DNA of 37,915 nt from Azoarcus sp. (GCA_031268195.1 JAIRXQ010000048.1:1-37915), one strand, 5' to 3'. Shown: positions 26,214 through 37,915, counted from the first letter of the stretch. Notes: generated from the sequence alone by a model not told the origin. Numbers and translations are program-made.

Positions 26214-27095
26214 CTAGCGCAGCGGCGACAGCCGCTTGACGAGGAACTCGATGAAACATTGCGTTTTCGCGGGCAGGAGGCGGGTTTCGGTCAGGGCGTA
26301 AACGGGCACGGGGATCGACTGCCAGCGCGCCAACACGCGGCGCAAATGCCCGGCGCTGAGCCGCCCGACGATCGCGTCGGCCAGCACCGCGATGCCCAAA
26401 CCCTGCTCGGCCAGCCGGGCGATGGCGGTCACGTTGTTGAGGCGGAAACGCCCGCCCGCCTTGACCTCCACCGTCTCGCGGCCATCGGTCAAACGCCATT
26501 CGTCGGCCCGCGCGCCGAGAAAACGCAGGCACTCGTGATGGGCCAAATCGTCCGGATGGGCCGGCTCGCCCACACGCGCCAGATAATCCGGCGAGGCGTA
26601 CAGCCCTTGCGCCAGACGCGCAAGCGGACGCGCGATCAGGTTCGAGTCGGGCGGTGTTCCCATACGGATGGCAACATCGAACGGTTCCGCGACCAGATCG
26701 ACCCGCCGCGGCGACAGATCGAGTTCAAAGGCGATGCCGGGATAGGCGCGCGCAAACTCCGCGATGAGCGGCGCAAGGAATTGATTGGCAAAATCCGCGG
26801 GGAGCGAGACGCGCAACACACCGCTGGGGCGCGCCAGGAGGTCGTCCAGTTGCTCGTGCGCGAGCCGCGCCTCATCCACGATGCGTTTGCAACGCTCGAA
26901 ATAGACGCGCCCCGCCTCGGTCGGCTCGATCTGGCGCGTCGTGCGGTGCAGCAGGCGCAGCCCAATGGCTTTCTCCAGCCCCGCGATCCGGCGCGACAAG
27001 GTTGAATTCGGCATTCCGATGGCCTGTGCCGCACCGCGAAAACTCCTGGCTCTGACGACTTCCACGTACAGCGCCATGTCATTGAGTAGCTTCAT
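26214..27095 (-). CDS. LysR-family transcriptional regulator
   Basis: 293 residues. The N-terminal winged helix is typical: MALYVEVVRARSFRGAAQAIGMPNSTLSRRIAGLEKAIGLRLLHRTTRQIEPTEAG by position 7-62. The remainder is the LysR effector-binding domain (about 90-290), with VLRVSLPADFANQFL at its start. The start is the ATG at 27095; upstream ATG at 27134 adds a non-family segment. It is divergent from the Old Yellow Enzyme gene (157-base gap), the usual layout in which a LysR protein controls the neighbour in response to a small molecule. The effector is unknown. Confidence 0.92.
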   Translation of the reverse strand: MKLLNDMALYVEVVRARSFRGAAQAIGMPNSTLSRRIAGLEKAIGLRLLHRTTRQIEPTEAGRVYFERCKRIVDEARLAHEQLDDLLARPSGVLRVSLPADFANQFLAPLIAEFARAYPGIAFELDLSPRRVDLVAEPFDVAIRMGTPPDSNLIARPLARLAQGLYASPDYLARVGEPAHPDDLAHHECLRFLGARADEWRLTDGRETVEVKAGGRFRLNNVTAIARLAEQGLGIAVLADAIVGRLSAGHLRRVLARWQSIPVPVYALTETRLLPAKTQCFIEFLVKRLSPLR

Positions 27096-27143
27096 GCTGG
27101 TCGTTTCATGCAGACTGCTCCATAAATGGATCAATTTTCTTCA

Positions 27144-27156
27144 AAATACAGTATTT
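27144..27156. promoter_or_regulatory. Perfect palindrome in the LysR/OYE divergent region
   Basis: AAATAC-A-GTATTT is a 13-base perfect palindrome with one central base. It lies between the two divergent start codons in a locally AT-rich stretch (27121-27165). This makes it a candidate operator for the LysR protein. Binding is not shown by sequence alone. Confidence 0.45.
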
Positions 27157-27198
27157 ATTCCATCGCGCCGATGAGCGATGATTGCGCCGCACACACCG

Positions 27199-27227
27199 CC
27201 CCCCCCCCGATGATGATCGCCCCCCCC
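27199..27227. repeat. Two poly-C tracts in the leader of the Old Yellow Enzyme gene
   Basis: Ten C's (27199-27208) and eight C's (27220-27227) lie 24-53 bases before the ATG at 27252. They sit in the presumed 5' leader. Such homopolymers are prone to slippage. An open frame runs through them in phase with the enzyme (ATG at 27126 or 27171), but no ribosome site precedes those ATGs. Confidence 0.9.
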
Positions 27228-27251
27228 TATGAATCCCAAAGGAGACATGCC

Positions 27252-30979
<3,728 letters not shown>

Positions 30980-30983
30980 TGCC

Positions 30984-31583
30984 ATGACAATAACTTCCCT
31001 GCTGCCCCGCTTCGTCCGTCGCCTGCCCATCGCGGCCCTCGCCCTTGGGCTGGCCGCGCTCGCCGGTTGCGGCTTCCATCTGCGCGGCCCGCAAGCGCTG
31101 GCCTTCTCCACCGCCCACGTCGCCGTCAGCCAGTACGCCGAACTCGGCATGGCGCTCCGGCGCGAGATCGAACTGAGCGGCACCACCAGAATCATGGAAG
31201 ACCCGAACGCCGCCGAAGTCCGCCTGCAAATCCTCGCCAACGAACGTACGCGCGAAATTCTGAGCCTGACCTCGGCGGGCAAGGTGCGCGAATACGAACT
31301 CGAACAGCACGTCCGCTTTCGCCTCGTCGACCGCGAAAACAAAGAGCTGATCCCGGCCACCAATCTTGCCGTGCGGCGCGAATACACCTTCAGCGACGAA
31401 CAAATTCTCGGCAAGGAACAAGAAGAAGCCCTGCTCTACCACGATATGGAAGCCGATCTCGTGCGCCAGATCATGTGGCGGCTGGGCACATGGAAAGGCG
31501 AAGTCCCGGTGGACGCGCCCACGCCCGAAGAACCCGTGCTGGAACCGGCTGCGGCAATCACGGACAACGGAAAGGTCCCTTGA
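30984..31583 (+). CDS. lptE: LPS-assembly lipoprotein LptE
   Basis: LptE plugs the LptD barrel that inserts lipopolysaccharide into the outer membrane. 199 residues. A lipoprotein signal ends LAALAGC with Cys29, followed at once by GFHLRGP, the typical LptE N-terminus. The body has the EREL/YELEQHVRFRLVDRENKELIPATNLAVRREYTFSDEQILGKEQEE region seen across the family (about 108-155). It starts 4 bases after leuS and overlaps holA; leuS-lptE-holA is the standard order in proteobacteria. Confidence 0.95.
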   Translation: MTITSLLPRFVRRLPIAALALGLAALAGCGFHLRGPQALAFSTAHVAVSQYAELGMALRREIELSGTTRIMEDPNAAEVRLQILANERTREILSLTSAGKVREYELEQHVRFRLVDRENKELIPATNLAVRREYTFSDEQILGKEQEEALLYHDMEADLVRQIMWRLGTWKGEVPVDAPTPEEPVLEPAAAITDNGKVP

Positions 31584-32587
31584 ACCTGCGCCCCGCCGAT
31601 CTTGCCAGGCGCCTCGAACCGCCGCTCGCCCCGCTGTGGGTCGTCCACGGCAACGAACTGCTGGCGCTGGAGGCGGCGGACGCCATCCGCGCCGCCGCAC
31701 GCCAGCAAGGGTTCGACGAGCGCGAAACGCTGGTGGTCGACAGCGGCTTCGAGTGGAACGCGCTCGCGGCGGCGGCGGGCAATCTCTCGCTTTTCGGCAG
31801 CGCCAAGCTCATCGACCTGCGCCTCCCCACCGGCAAGCCGGGGCGCGAAGGGGGCGAGGCCCTGCAACGCTACGCCGCCGCGCTGCCCGAAGGCATCGTG
31901 ACCCTGATTTCCCTGCCGCTGCTCGACTGGCAAGTGCGCAAAACCGCGTGGTTCAAAGCCATTTCAGATGCCGCGCTCACGCTCGAACTTGAAACGCCGC
32001 CGCGCGAGCGCCTGCCGGGATGGATCGCGCAACGCCTCGCGGCACAGAAACAATCCGCCCCCGCCGAGGCGCTGGAATTCATCGCCAACCACATCGAAGG
32101 CAATCTGCTCGCCGCGCAGCAGGAGATTCACAAACTCGGCCTGCTCTACGACGAACGCGAACTCACGTTGCCCGAAATCGAATCGGCGGTGCTCAACGTG
32201 GCGCGCTACGACATCGACATGCTACGCACAGCACTGCTCGACGGCGACCCCGCCCGCTGCGCCCGCCTCATCGACGGCCTGCGCGCCGAAAGTGCCGCGC
32301 CGCCACTGGTGCTATGGGCCTTCGCCAACGAAATCCGCACACTGGCCTCCCTGCGCGGCGGCGCGGACGCCGGACAGCCGCTCCCGGCGCTGTTCAAGGC
32401 CGAGCGCATTTTCGACCCCTCCCGCCAGCAAGCCTTCCGCACCGCACTCGGCCGGCTGGCCCGCCCTGCCCTGCGCGCCGCGCTCGCCCACGCCGCGCGT
32501 ATCGACCGCATGGTAAAAGGCATCAAACCCGGCGAGATTTGGGACGAATTCCTGCTGCTGGCGTTACGCCTGTGCCATCGTCCGTAG
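31580..32587 (+). CDS. holA: DNA polymerase III delta subunit (HolA)
   Basis: HolA opens the beta sliding clamp within the clamp loader. 335 residues (E. coli 343). Family features: N-terminal LRPADLARRLEPPLAPLWVVHGNELLALEAAD, the LFGSAKLIDLRLPTGKPG stretch, YAAALPEG, then AALEFIANHIEGNLLAAQQEI-like and the C-terminal IDRMVKGIKPGEIWDEFLLLAL. The start is a TTG at 31580 overlapping the lptE stop (TTGA), with GGAAAGG before it; no ATG or GTG in frame fits. This rare start with overlap suggests that it is translated by coupling to lptE at a low level. Confidence 0.92.
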   Translation: MNLRPADLARRLEPPLAPLWVVHGNELLALEAADAIRAAARQQGFDERETLVVDSGFEWNALAAAAGNLSLFGSAKLIDLRLPTGKPGREGGEALQRYAAALPEGIVTLISLPLLDWQVRKTAWFKAISDAALTLELETPPRERLPGWIAQRLAAQKQSAPAEALEFIANHIEGNLLAAQQEIHKLGLLYDERELTLPEIESAVLNVARYDIDMLRTALLDGDPARCARLIDGLRAESAAPPLVLWAFANEIRTLASLRGGADAGQPLPALFKAERIFDPSRQQAFRTALGRLARPALRAALAHAARIDRMVKGIKPGEIWDEFLLLALRLCHRP

Positions 32588-32697
32588 GGGCGACCTGCCT
32601 CCGGCGCGGCATACGATGGGCGGCGCGGACCGCTCCGACGGATGGCCGATCCCGGCATTCGGTGCTTTAATCCTGCTTTGCCCACGGACAAACGAAG

Positions 32698-33975
32698 ATG
32701 GACCTCCAGCAAACCATGCAAGACATCGGCCGCCGGGCGCGCGCCGCCTCGCGCCTGATGGCAACCGCCTCGACCGCCGCCAAGAACGACGCCCTCACCG
32801 CGATAGCCGCCGAAATCCGCCGTCAGCGCGACGCGCTGATCGCCGCCAACGGCAAGGATCTCGACGCCGCACGCACGGCGGGGCTGGAAGCCGCGATGCT
32901 CGAACGGCTGACGCTCAACGAAAAAGGCATCGAAGCGATGGCCACCGGGCTGGAACAGGTCGCCGCCCTGCCCGACCCGGTGGGCGAAATCACCGACGTG
33001 CGCCGCCGTCCTTCCGGCATCCAGGTGGGCCGCATGCGCGTGCCGCTGGGCGTGATCGGCATCATCTACGAGGCGCGCCCCAATGTCACCGCCGAGGCCG
33101 CCGCCTTGTGCCTGAAGGCGGGCAACGCCGCCATCCTGCGCGGCGGCAGCGAAGCCATACGATCCAACCGCGCCATCGCCGTCTGCGTCCACGCCGGGCT
33201 GAAAGCAGCGGGATTGCCGGAGGAGGCGACACAGGTGATCGACACCACCGACCGCGCCGCCGTCGGTGCGCTCATCACCATGCCGCAGTACGTCGATGTC
33301 ATCGTACCGCGCGGCGGCAAGGGGCTGATCGCCCGCGTCTCCAACGAAGCGAAAGTGCCGGTCATCAAGCACCTCGACGGCAACTGCCACATCTACATCG
33401 ACGACGACGCCGATCCCGCCAAGATCGTATCCATCGTCGAAAACGCCAAGACGCAACGCTACGGCACCTGCAATACCGCCGAGACGCTGCTCATCGCATA
33501 TCGCATCGCGGCAACGGCCCTGCCCGCGGTCGCCGTGATGCTGGCGGCCAAGGGCGTGGAGATGCGCTGCTGCGAGGAATCCCTGGCGATCCTGCGCGGC
33601 GCGGCCCTCGGCGAGGCCAAACTCGTCGCGGCACGCGAGGAGGACTGGCGCGAGGAATTCCTCGCCCCGATCATCGCCATCAAGCTCGTCGCCGGGCTGG
33701 ACGAGGCCATTGCCCATATCAACACCTACAGTTCGGCGCACACCGAAGCCATCGTCACCGAGAACTACACACGCGCCATGCGTTTCCTGCGCGAAGTGGA
33801 TTCTTCTTCGGTGATGGTCAACGCCTCGACCCGCTTCGCGGACGGCTTCGAATACGGCCTGGGCGCGGAAATCGGCATCTCCACCGACAAGTTCCACGCG
33901 CGCGGCCCCGTCGGGCTGGAAGGGCTGACCAGCCAGAAGTGGATCGTGTTCGGCAACGGCGAGGTACGGCGCTAA
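32698..33975 (+). CDS. proA: Gamma-glutamyl phosphate reductase
   Basis: ProA reduces gamma-glutamyl phosphate with NADPH to glutamate semialdehyde in proline synthesis. 425 residues (E. coli 417). The nucleophile is Cys258 in [12 protein letters not shown]. Other marks: [19 protein letters not shown] near the N-terminal third, [18 protein letters not shown], and the C-terminal [29 protein letters not shown]. Start is the ATG at 32698. proB is not in the window. The gap to holA (110 bases) contains no gene that I can support. Confidence 0.97.
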   Translation: MDLQQTMQDIGRRARAASRLMATASTAAKNDALTAIAAEIRRQRDALIAANGKDLDAARTAGLEAAMLERLTLNEKGIEAMATGLEQVAALPDPVGEITDVRRRPSGIQVGRMRVPLGVIGIIYEARPNVTAEAAALCLKAGNAAILRGGSEAIRSNRAIAVCVHAGLKAAGLPEEATQVIDTTDRAAVGALITMPQYVDVIVPRGGKGLIARVSNEAKVPVIKHLDGNCHIYIDDDADPAKIVSIVENAKTQRYGTCNTAETLLIAYRIAATALPAVAVMLAAKGVEMRCCEESLAILRGAALGEAKLVAAREEDWREEFLAPIIAIKLVAGLDEAIAHINTYSSAHTEAIVTENYTRAMRFLREVDSSSVMVNASTRFADGFEYGLGAEIGISTDKFHARGPVGLEGLTSQKWIVFGNGEVRR

Positions 33976-33984
33976 GGGCGGACG

Positions 33985-34935
33985 ATGGGCCGCCCGCCCT
34001 CGGCGCCAGAACTTCCTGCCGCGCTGCGCGCGGAGCTGGACGCCTTTCTGGATGCGATGTGGCTCGAATATGGGCTGGCGCGCAACACGCTCGACAGCTA
34101 CCGCAGCGATCTGGCGCTGTTCGGCGGCTGGCTCACCAAACAGGGCAAAGCGCTGTCCACCGCCAGCAGCGTCGATCTCGCCGGCTACCTCGCCCACTAC
34201 AGCCTGCATGCCAAGGCCACCAGCCAGCGGCGACTGTTGTCCGCGTGCCGCCGCTATTACCGCCATCTGCTGCTGAACGGTTGCATCGCGGAAGACCCGA
34301 CGCTGACACTCGATTCGCCCATGCTCGCGCGCCGTTTTCCGCGCAGTCTGAGCGAAGCGCAGATCGAAGCGCTGCTCGATGCGCCGGATGCCGACACCCC
34401 GCTCGGCCTGCGCGATCGCGCCATGCTCGAAGTGATGTACGCCAGCGGCCTGCGAGTGTCGGAGCTGGTCGGGCTCAAGGTGTTCGCCCTCTCCGTCGTC
34501 GACGGCGTGGTGCGCGTGCTCGGCAAGGGCGGCAAAGAACGATTGGTGCCGCTGGGCGAAGTAGCCGGAGACTGGGTGCGGCGCTACATGACCGAATCAC
34601 GCCCGGCGCTGCTCGGAAAACGGCTGTGCGACGAATTGTTCGTCTCCCGTCTGGGCGCGGCAATGACGCGGCAACGCTTCTGGGCAATCATCAAACGCCA
34701 CGCCGCGACCGCGGGCATTGCTGCCCGGCTGATTTCACCCCATACCCTGCGCCACGCTTTCGCCACCCACTTGCTCAATCACGGCGCCGATTTGCGCGTC
34801 GTGCAAATGCTGCTCGGCCACGCCGACATTTCCACCACGCAGGTCTATACTCATGTGGCGCGCGAACGGCTCAAACAGTTGCACGAGAAGCATCACCCTC
34901 GCGCGAACAATGGAATTGAGCGCGAATCGACGTGA
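33985..34935 (+). CDS. xerD: Site-specific tyrosine recombinase XerD
   Basis: XerD acts with XerC at the dif site to resolve chromosome dimers. 316 residues (E. coli 298). An N-terminal SAM-like domain (LDAFLDAMWLEYGLARNTLDSYRSDL) precedes the catalytic domain. Catalytic residues by position: Arg157 in ASGLRVSEL, about Lys181 in GKGGKERLVPLG, His253 and Arg256 in HTLRHAFATHLL, His279 in LLGHADISTTQ, and Tyr288 in QVYTHV. All are offset by 9 from the E. coli numbers. The start at 33985 lacks a clear ribosome site. The gene sits among core genes with no att sites, so it is housekeeping, not a phage integrase. Confidence 0.93.
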   Translation: MGRPPSAPELPAALRAELDAFLDAMWLEYGLARNTLDSYRSDLALFGGWLTKQGKALSTASSVDLAGYLAHYSLHAKATSQRRLLSACRRYYRHLLLNGCIAEDPTLTLDSPMLARRFPRSLSEAQIEALLDAPDADTPLGLRDRAMLEVMYASGLRVSELVGLKVFALSVVDGVVRVLGKGGKERLVPLGEVAGDWVRRYMTESRPALLGKRLCDELFVSRLGAAMTRQRFWAIIKRHAATAGIAARLISPHTLRHAFATHLLNHGADLRVVQMLLGHADISTTQVYTHVARERLKQLHEKHHPRANNGIEREST

Positions 34936-35010
34936 ATATACGGATATCCCCAACATTGCCTGATCGCACGAATTCGCCCCACTATCCATAAAAGAGGACT
35001 AAACACGTCA

Positions 35011-35046
35011 AACGGACTTCTTTCCCGTTAACAAGTCCTTATCCGT
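35011..35046 (+). other. Imperfect hairpin downstream of xerD
   Basis: AACGGA (35011-35016) can pair with TCCGTT (35041-35046), and inside it GGACTT (35014-35019) with AAGTCC (35033-35038); the two are competing folds. No T run follows directly. It could end xerD transcription or lie in the upstream region of the H-NS gene. Confidence 0.3.
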
Positions 35047-35068
35047 TGCACCAAAAAGCAAAAAAGTT

Positions 35069-35186
35069 TTGCATTTAGAAATAAACACTGGCAAAATATT
35101 TTCATGCATTTCAGCACAGTCCCGTTGCGTTCGCTTCCTGAAGCGGTAACATCGGCCTGTTTATCTGTAGCGCCATTGCGATGGCG
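35069..35186 (+). promoter_or_regulatory. AT-rich promoter region and leader hairpins of the H-NS-like gene
   Basis: The 292-base gap after xerD is AT-rich with short A-tracts (35050-35100). TTGCAT (35069-35074) and CAAAAT (35092-35097), 17 bases apart, form a possible promoter. Downstream lie two short perfect hairpins: CGCTTC/GAAGCG (35132-35145, 2-base loop) and CGCCAT/ATGGCG (35171-35186, TGCG loop). A-tract DNA is the usual binding target of H-NS proteins, so autoregulation is plausible. Nothing else is seen in the gap. Confidence 0.4.
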
Positions 35187-35227
35187 TTCCGTGTAACGTT
35201 AATTCTAGGTAACTCATGGAGAACAAT

Positions 35228-35554
35228 ATGATCGATCTCGAAAGCCTGTCCCTGCCCGAGCTGCGCACCCTTAGAGCCCAAGTCGAACAGGCGATCCGCC
35301 GCAAAGGCTCCGCCACCCAGCGTCTTATCAAGCGTATGCAAAAAATGGCCGACGACCAAGGCATTTCCCTCAACGAACTGATCTCCATCGCGGGGGGAAC
35401 GGGCAGCATCCCTGCTGCTTCCCGTTCGGGCGCCACGATCAAATACCGCAATCCGGTCAATCCCAGCCAAGGCTGGACGGGCCATGGCCGCAAGCCGGGC
35501 TGGGTCGCCGAATACCTCGCCAATGGCGGCACGTTGGACAAACTCGCGGTTTAA
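35228..35554 (+). CDS. H-NS family nucleoid protein
   Basis: 108 residues from the ATG at 35228, which has GGAG 5 bases ahead; the ATG at 35216, which would add four residues, has no such site. Residues 1-45 form a coiled-coil dimerisation helix (LPELRTLRAQVEQAIRRKG, then RLIKRMQKMADDQGI). The C-terminal DNA-binding domain has the family core KYRNPVNPSQGWTGHGRKPGWVAEYL (about 75-100), in which GHGRKP is the minor-groove-binding loop that reads AT-rich DNA. This short form is common in Betaproteobacteria (BpH3/MvaT-unrelated). It may silence AT-rich horizontally acquired DNA. Confidence 0.88.
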   Translation: MIDLESLSLPELRTLRAQVEQAIRRKGSATQRLIKRMQKMADDQGISLNELISIAGGTGSIPAASRSGATIKYRNPVNPSQGWTGHGRKPGWVAEYLANGGTLDKLAV

Positions 35555-35572
35555 CGCGCGGTCCGGCAAAGC

Positions 35573-35598
35573 AAAAACCCGGCTTCGGCCGGGTTTTT
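35573..35598. terminator. Bidirectional terminator between the H-NS gene and folB
   Basis: CCCGGC (35578-35583), a TTCG loop (35584-35587) and GCCGGG (35588-35593) form a perfect stem extended by five A's on the left and five T's on the right. The T run is therefore present on both strands, which fits its place 20 bases past the H-NS stop and just after the folB stop on the other strand. Confidence 0.92.
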
Positions 35599-35950
35599 AT
35601 TTGGCTTTTCCTCGCTGGACACACACCCCGACGCGGCGAACCTCTTTCATCACTCCGGGTTTTGCGAGCCGTATCTCGGCCCACTCCACGGCGAACCGTT
35701 CGCATAGCAAATCAGCGATGAATTCCCCCAAAGTTTCGATCAGATTAAAATGGTGCGCAGCGACTTCCGCGCGGATACATTCGATCGCTGCGGCATAGTC
35801 GACGGTATCGGCAATATTGTCACGCACAGCGGCAGCTTCCGGCAACGCGAAGTTCAGGTCGATTTCGACGATCTGTGACGCAACGCGCTCCCGCGAATAA
35901 ATTCCGACACTGGCGTCAAGACGCAACGCTTCGATAAAGATGAAATTCAT
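35597..35950 (-). CDS. folB: Dihydroneopterin aldolase
   Basis: FolB cleaves 7,8-dihydroneopterin to 6-hydroxymethyl-dihydropterin and glycolaldehyde in folate synthesis. 117 residues, the usual length. Family marks: MNFIFIEALRLDASVGIYSRER at the start, VDYAAAIECIRAEVAAHHFNLIETLGEFIADLL in the middle (about 50-82), and LAKPGVMKEVRRVGV near the end. The ATG at 35950 fits the family start; GGGAA lies before it. It is divergent from plsY with a 70-base gap, the usual proteobacterial arrangement. Confidence 0.93.
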   Translation of the reverse strand: MNFIFIEALRLDASVGIYSRERVASQIVEIDLNFALPEAAAVRDNIADTVDYAAAIECIRAEVAAHHFNLIETLGEFIADLLCERFAVEWAEIRLAKPGVMKEVRRVGVCVQRGKAK

Positions 35951-36020
35951 CACGGTTCCCAATAAAATTAGCGCAATTCTAGCCCCACCCGCCACGGCTT
36001 GTACGACTCATGGAGAAACG

Positions 36021-36620
36021 ATGAACATCCTGCCGGCTTTGCCGCTACTGATCGGAGCCTATTTCCTCGGCTCCATTTCCTTCGCCATCGTGTCGAGCCG
36101 CCTGTTCGGCCTGGGCGATCCGCGCCACTACGGTTCGGGTAATCCGGGCGCAACCAACGTCCTGCGCAGCGGCAACAAAACCGCCGCCGTGGTGACGCTC
36201 ACCGGGGATTGCCTCAAAGGGTGGCTGGCCGTGTGGGCCGCCGCCCAATTCGGCTTCGACGCCGACACCGCCGCAATGGCGGGAGTCGCCGCCTTCATCG
36301 GCCATGTGTTCAGTGTTTTCCTGCGCTTCAAGGGCGGCAAGGGCGTCGCCACCGCGCTCGGCGTGCTGCTCGGCATCAGCCCCGCCGTCGCGCTTGCCTG
36401 CCTCGCCATCTGGCTGCTGGTGGCCGTGGCGAGCCGCTATTCCTCCGCCGCCGCGCTCGCGGCGGCCGCGGCAGCGCCCATCGTCACCGTTTTCATCACC
36501 GGCAGCCCGGCGGCGGCAGTCGCCGTGCTGCTCATGAGCGTGATCCTGTTCTGGCGTCACGCCGCGAACATCCACCGCTTGCGCGCCGGGACGGAAACGA
36601 AAATCGGCGGAAAAAAATAG
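36021..36620 (+). CDS. plsY: Glycerol-3-phosphate acyltransferase PlsY
   Basis: PlsY acylates the sn-1 position of glycerol-3-phosphate from acyl-phosphate, starting phospholipid synthesis in the inner membrane. 199 residues, with about five membrane segments. All three motifs are present: GSGNPGATNVLR (39-50), FKGGKGVATALG (103-114) and the C-terminal WRHAANIHRLRAGTETKI. Start is the ATG at 36021 with GGAG 5 bases ahead. Confidence 0.96.
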   Translation: MNILPALPLLIGAYFLGSISFAIVSSRLFGLGDPRHYGSGNPGATNVLRSGNKTAAVVTLTGDCLKGWLAVWAAAQFGFDADTAAMAGVAAFIGHVFSVFLRFKGGKGVATALGVLLGISPAVALACLAIWLLVAVASRYSSAAALAAAAAAPIVTVFITGSPAAAVAVLLMSVILFWRHAANIHRLRAGTETKIGGKK

Positions 36621-36625
36621 CGCCT

Positions 36626-36659
36626 CATCGTCGTGGCGGCTTTTGCCGCAATGACGATG
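36626..36659. terminator. Hairpin between the convergent plsY and tsaD genes
   Basis: CATCGTC (36626-36632) pairs with GACGATG (36653-36659), with an inner stem GCGGC/GCCGC (36636-36640 with 36645-36649) and a TTTT loop. No T run follows on either strand, so it would be a weak or protein-assisted terminator. It lies 6 bases past the plsY stop and 24 bases past the tsaD stop, a fitting place for a shared one. Confidence 0.45.
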
Positions 36660-36682
36660 GCGGGTTCATGCCGCGGAGCGAA

Positions 36683-37720
36683 TCATGACTCGCCCCGATC
36701 CCCCGGCCTGACGAGTTCGGCCAACGGCCACCGCGGACGCACGCGGATGCGCCCTCCCGCCACGGGCCGTTCACCGCGCAGCAAGCGTTGCGCGCCCGCG
36801 AAGGCGATCATCACGCCGTTGTCGGCGCACAAATCCTGCGCCGGGTAATACACCCGCGCCCCCATCAGCCCGGCGGCGGCATCGAGCGCAGCGCGCAGCG
36901 CCCGGTTCGCGCTCACGCCACCGGCGGCAACCAGCGCGCGCATGCCCGTTTGCTTGAGCGCCGCCATCGCCTTGGCGCACAACACATCGAGCACCGCCTG
37001 CTGGAACTCGGCGGCGAGATCGGCGGCGCGCTCCGCTTGCCAGTCCGGCGTGGAAACCACGTTGAGCACAGCGGTTTTCAGGCCACTGAAACTGAAATCG
37101 AGATCGCCCGAGCGGATGAGCGGACGCGGCAACTTGAAGCCGCCCGGCTTGCCGCGTTCGGCCAGCGCCGCCAATTGCGGCCCGCCCGGATAACCGAGGC
37201 CAAGAATCTTGGCCACCTTATCGAAAGCTTCCCCGGCAGCATCATCGAGCGTCTCGCCGAGCAGTTCGTAGTCGCCCACATCCACCACCCGCATCAACTG
37301 TGTGTGCCCGCCCGAGGCCAGCAGCGCCACGAACGGAAACGCAGGCGGATCGTCCGCGATGAGCGGCGAGAGCATATGCCCTTCGAGGTGATGCACCGGC
37401 AAGGCTGGAATGCCCGCTGCCAACGCCATCGCCTCAGCCACGCTCGCGCCGACGAGCAGCGCCCCGGCCAGCCCCGGCCCCGCCGTGTAAGCGAGGGCAT
37501 CGAGTGCGGCGACTTCCAGCCCACACGCGCGCAGGCACTGCCGGACCAGTGCGGGCAGCAGACGGATGTGGTCGCGCGAGGCGAGCTCGGGCACGACACC
37601 GCCGTAGATCGCGTGCAGATCGACTTGCGTATGCAGCGCCTGCGCCAGCAACCCGGCCTCGCCATCGTAGATGGCGACCCCGGTTTCGTCGCACGACGAC
37701 TCGATTCCCAACACTTTCAT
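36683..37720 (-). CDS. tsaD: tRNA N6-adenosine threonylcarbamoyltransferase TsaD
   Basis: TsaD moves the threonylcarbamoyl group to A37 of ANN-reading tRNAs (t6A) with TsaB and TsaE. 345 residues (E. coli 337). Marks: the start [19 protein letters not shown], the iron/zinc-binding pair His111 and His115 in [11 protein letters not shown] (same numbers as in E. coli), [39 protein letters not shown] and [13 protein letters not shown]. Start is the ATG at 37720; upstream in-frame ATG at 37855 adds a non-family leader. GGAG lies about 10 bases ahead. In many proteobacteria rpsU is divergent next door; it would begin beyond this window. Confidence 0.97.
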   Translation of the reverse strand: MKVLGIESSCDETGVAIYDGEAGLLAQALHTQVDLHAIYGGVVPELASRDHIRLLPALVRQCLRACGLEVAALDALAYTAGPGLAGALLVGASVAEAMALAAGIPALPVHHLEGHMLSPLIADDPPAFPFVALLASGGHTQLMRVVDVGDYELLGETLDDAAGEAFDKVAKILGLGYPGGPQLAALAERGKPGGFKLPRPLIRSGDLDFSFSGLKTAVLNVVSTPDWQAERAADLAAEFQQAVLDVLCAKAMAALKQTGMRALVAAGGVSANRALRAALDAAAGLMGARVYYPAQDLCADNGVMIAFAGAQRLLRGERPVAGGRIRVRPRWPLAELVRPGDRGES

Positions 37721-37915
37721 CGCAACCCGCTCCCCGTCCGGACAGGCCGGAATTGTACCGGGACAGCGCAAATCCGCGACGGATTCCCGGCAAGGGCCCA
37801 GGGCAATCGCACGAATGCCGTTGTTGTACACGTTGACGTTTTTTCGTTTACGCACAAAGACTTACACAGGGGGCTGTTCACAGCCTTTTGTTTTATGTAG
37901 TTTTCTGTCTTTTTG
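37721..37915. other. Upstream region of tsaD with a plus-strand hairpin at 37872-37885
   Basis: No gene is seen in these 195 bases. GGCTG (37872-37876) pairs with CAGCC (37881-37885) around TTCA, followed by TTTTGTTTT, a weak intrinsic-terminator-like structure on the plus strand. TTGACG at 37833-37838 could be a -35 for a rightward gene lying past the edge. The arrangement recalls a promoter and leader of a divergent gene such as rpsU, but that is inference. Confidence 0.3.

Noticed and set aside
32206-34266. A 686-residue minus-strand open frame over holA, proA and xerD
   Set aside because: It is antisense to three clear genes and has no family features; high-GC DNA commonly keeps antisense frames open.
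32616-34919. A 767-residue plus-strand open frame over proA and xerD
   Set aside because: It is out of frame with both proteins and is Arg/His-rich, the usual pattern of a shadow frame.
33985-34935. Tyrosine recombinase as sign of an integrated element
   Set aside because: The protein is XerD by its catalytic spacing and sits among core genes; no att repeats or phage genes are near.

Overview
The window reads as a chromosomal segment of a high-GC betaproteobacterium. The basis is the overall gene content and linkage: divergent darP/pmbA, leuS-lptE-holA-proA, a bioA-F-H-C-D cluster, a lolC/lolD pair, H-NS of the short betaproteobacterial type, and PPK2. Nearly all genes are housekeeping genes packed with ATGA-type overlaps. 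The genus cannot be fixed from the sequence alone.

Layout. 1-328: end of an IS3-family insertion sequence (orfA, cut by the window edge). 362-1780: a PilZ-domain protein. 1843-3131: thyA-folA. 3046-7593 (minus strand): darP, a class I DAHP synthase, the Hsp70 hscC and a membrane J-domain partner whose 3' end overlaps folA. 7658-9001: pmbA/tldE. 9114-10358: ppk2. 10576-13227: a DUF2062 membrane protein and two exported repeat proteins. 13231-15160 (minus): lolD and one lolC/E-type permease. 15284-22042: bioA-bioF-bioH-bioC-bioD followed by two TPR proteins; the first overlaps bioD by ATGA. 22055-25852: rsmE, an inositol-monophosphatase-family enzyme and uvrD. 25853-26213: a protein-free gap that contains a promoter-like sequence and a plus-strand intrinsic terminator, so probably a small RNA gene. 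26214-28304: a LysR regulator divergent from an Old Yellow Enzyme, with poly-C tracts in the leader of the latter. 28376-34935: leuS, lptE, holA, proA, xerD. 35228-37720: H-NS, folB, plsY, tsaD.

How they fit together. thyA/folA and folB belong to folate and dTMP metabolism. The bio genes make pimeloyl-ACP (BioC, BioH) and carry it to dethiobiotin (BioF, BioA, BioD); bioB is not in the window. LptE, LolC/LolD, PlsY and the predicted lipoproteins serve the envelope. HscC plus a J-like protein is a specialised chaperone pair. No classical defence island, prophage or CRISPR array is visible. The parts that look least described are the sRNA candidate, the HscC partner, the two families of exported repeat proteins (one coupled to biotin synthesis), the PilZ protein and the poly-C leader.
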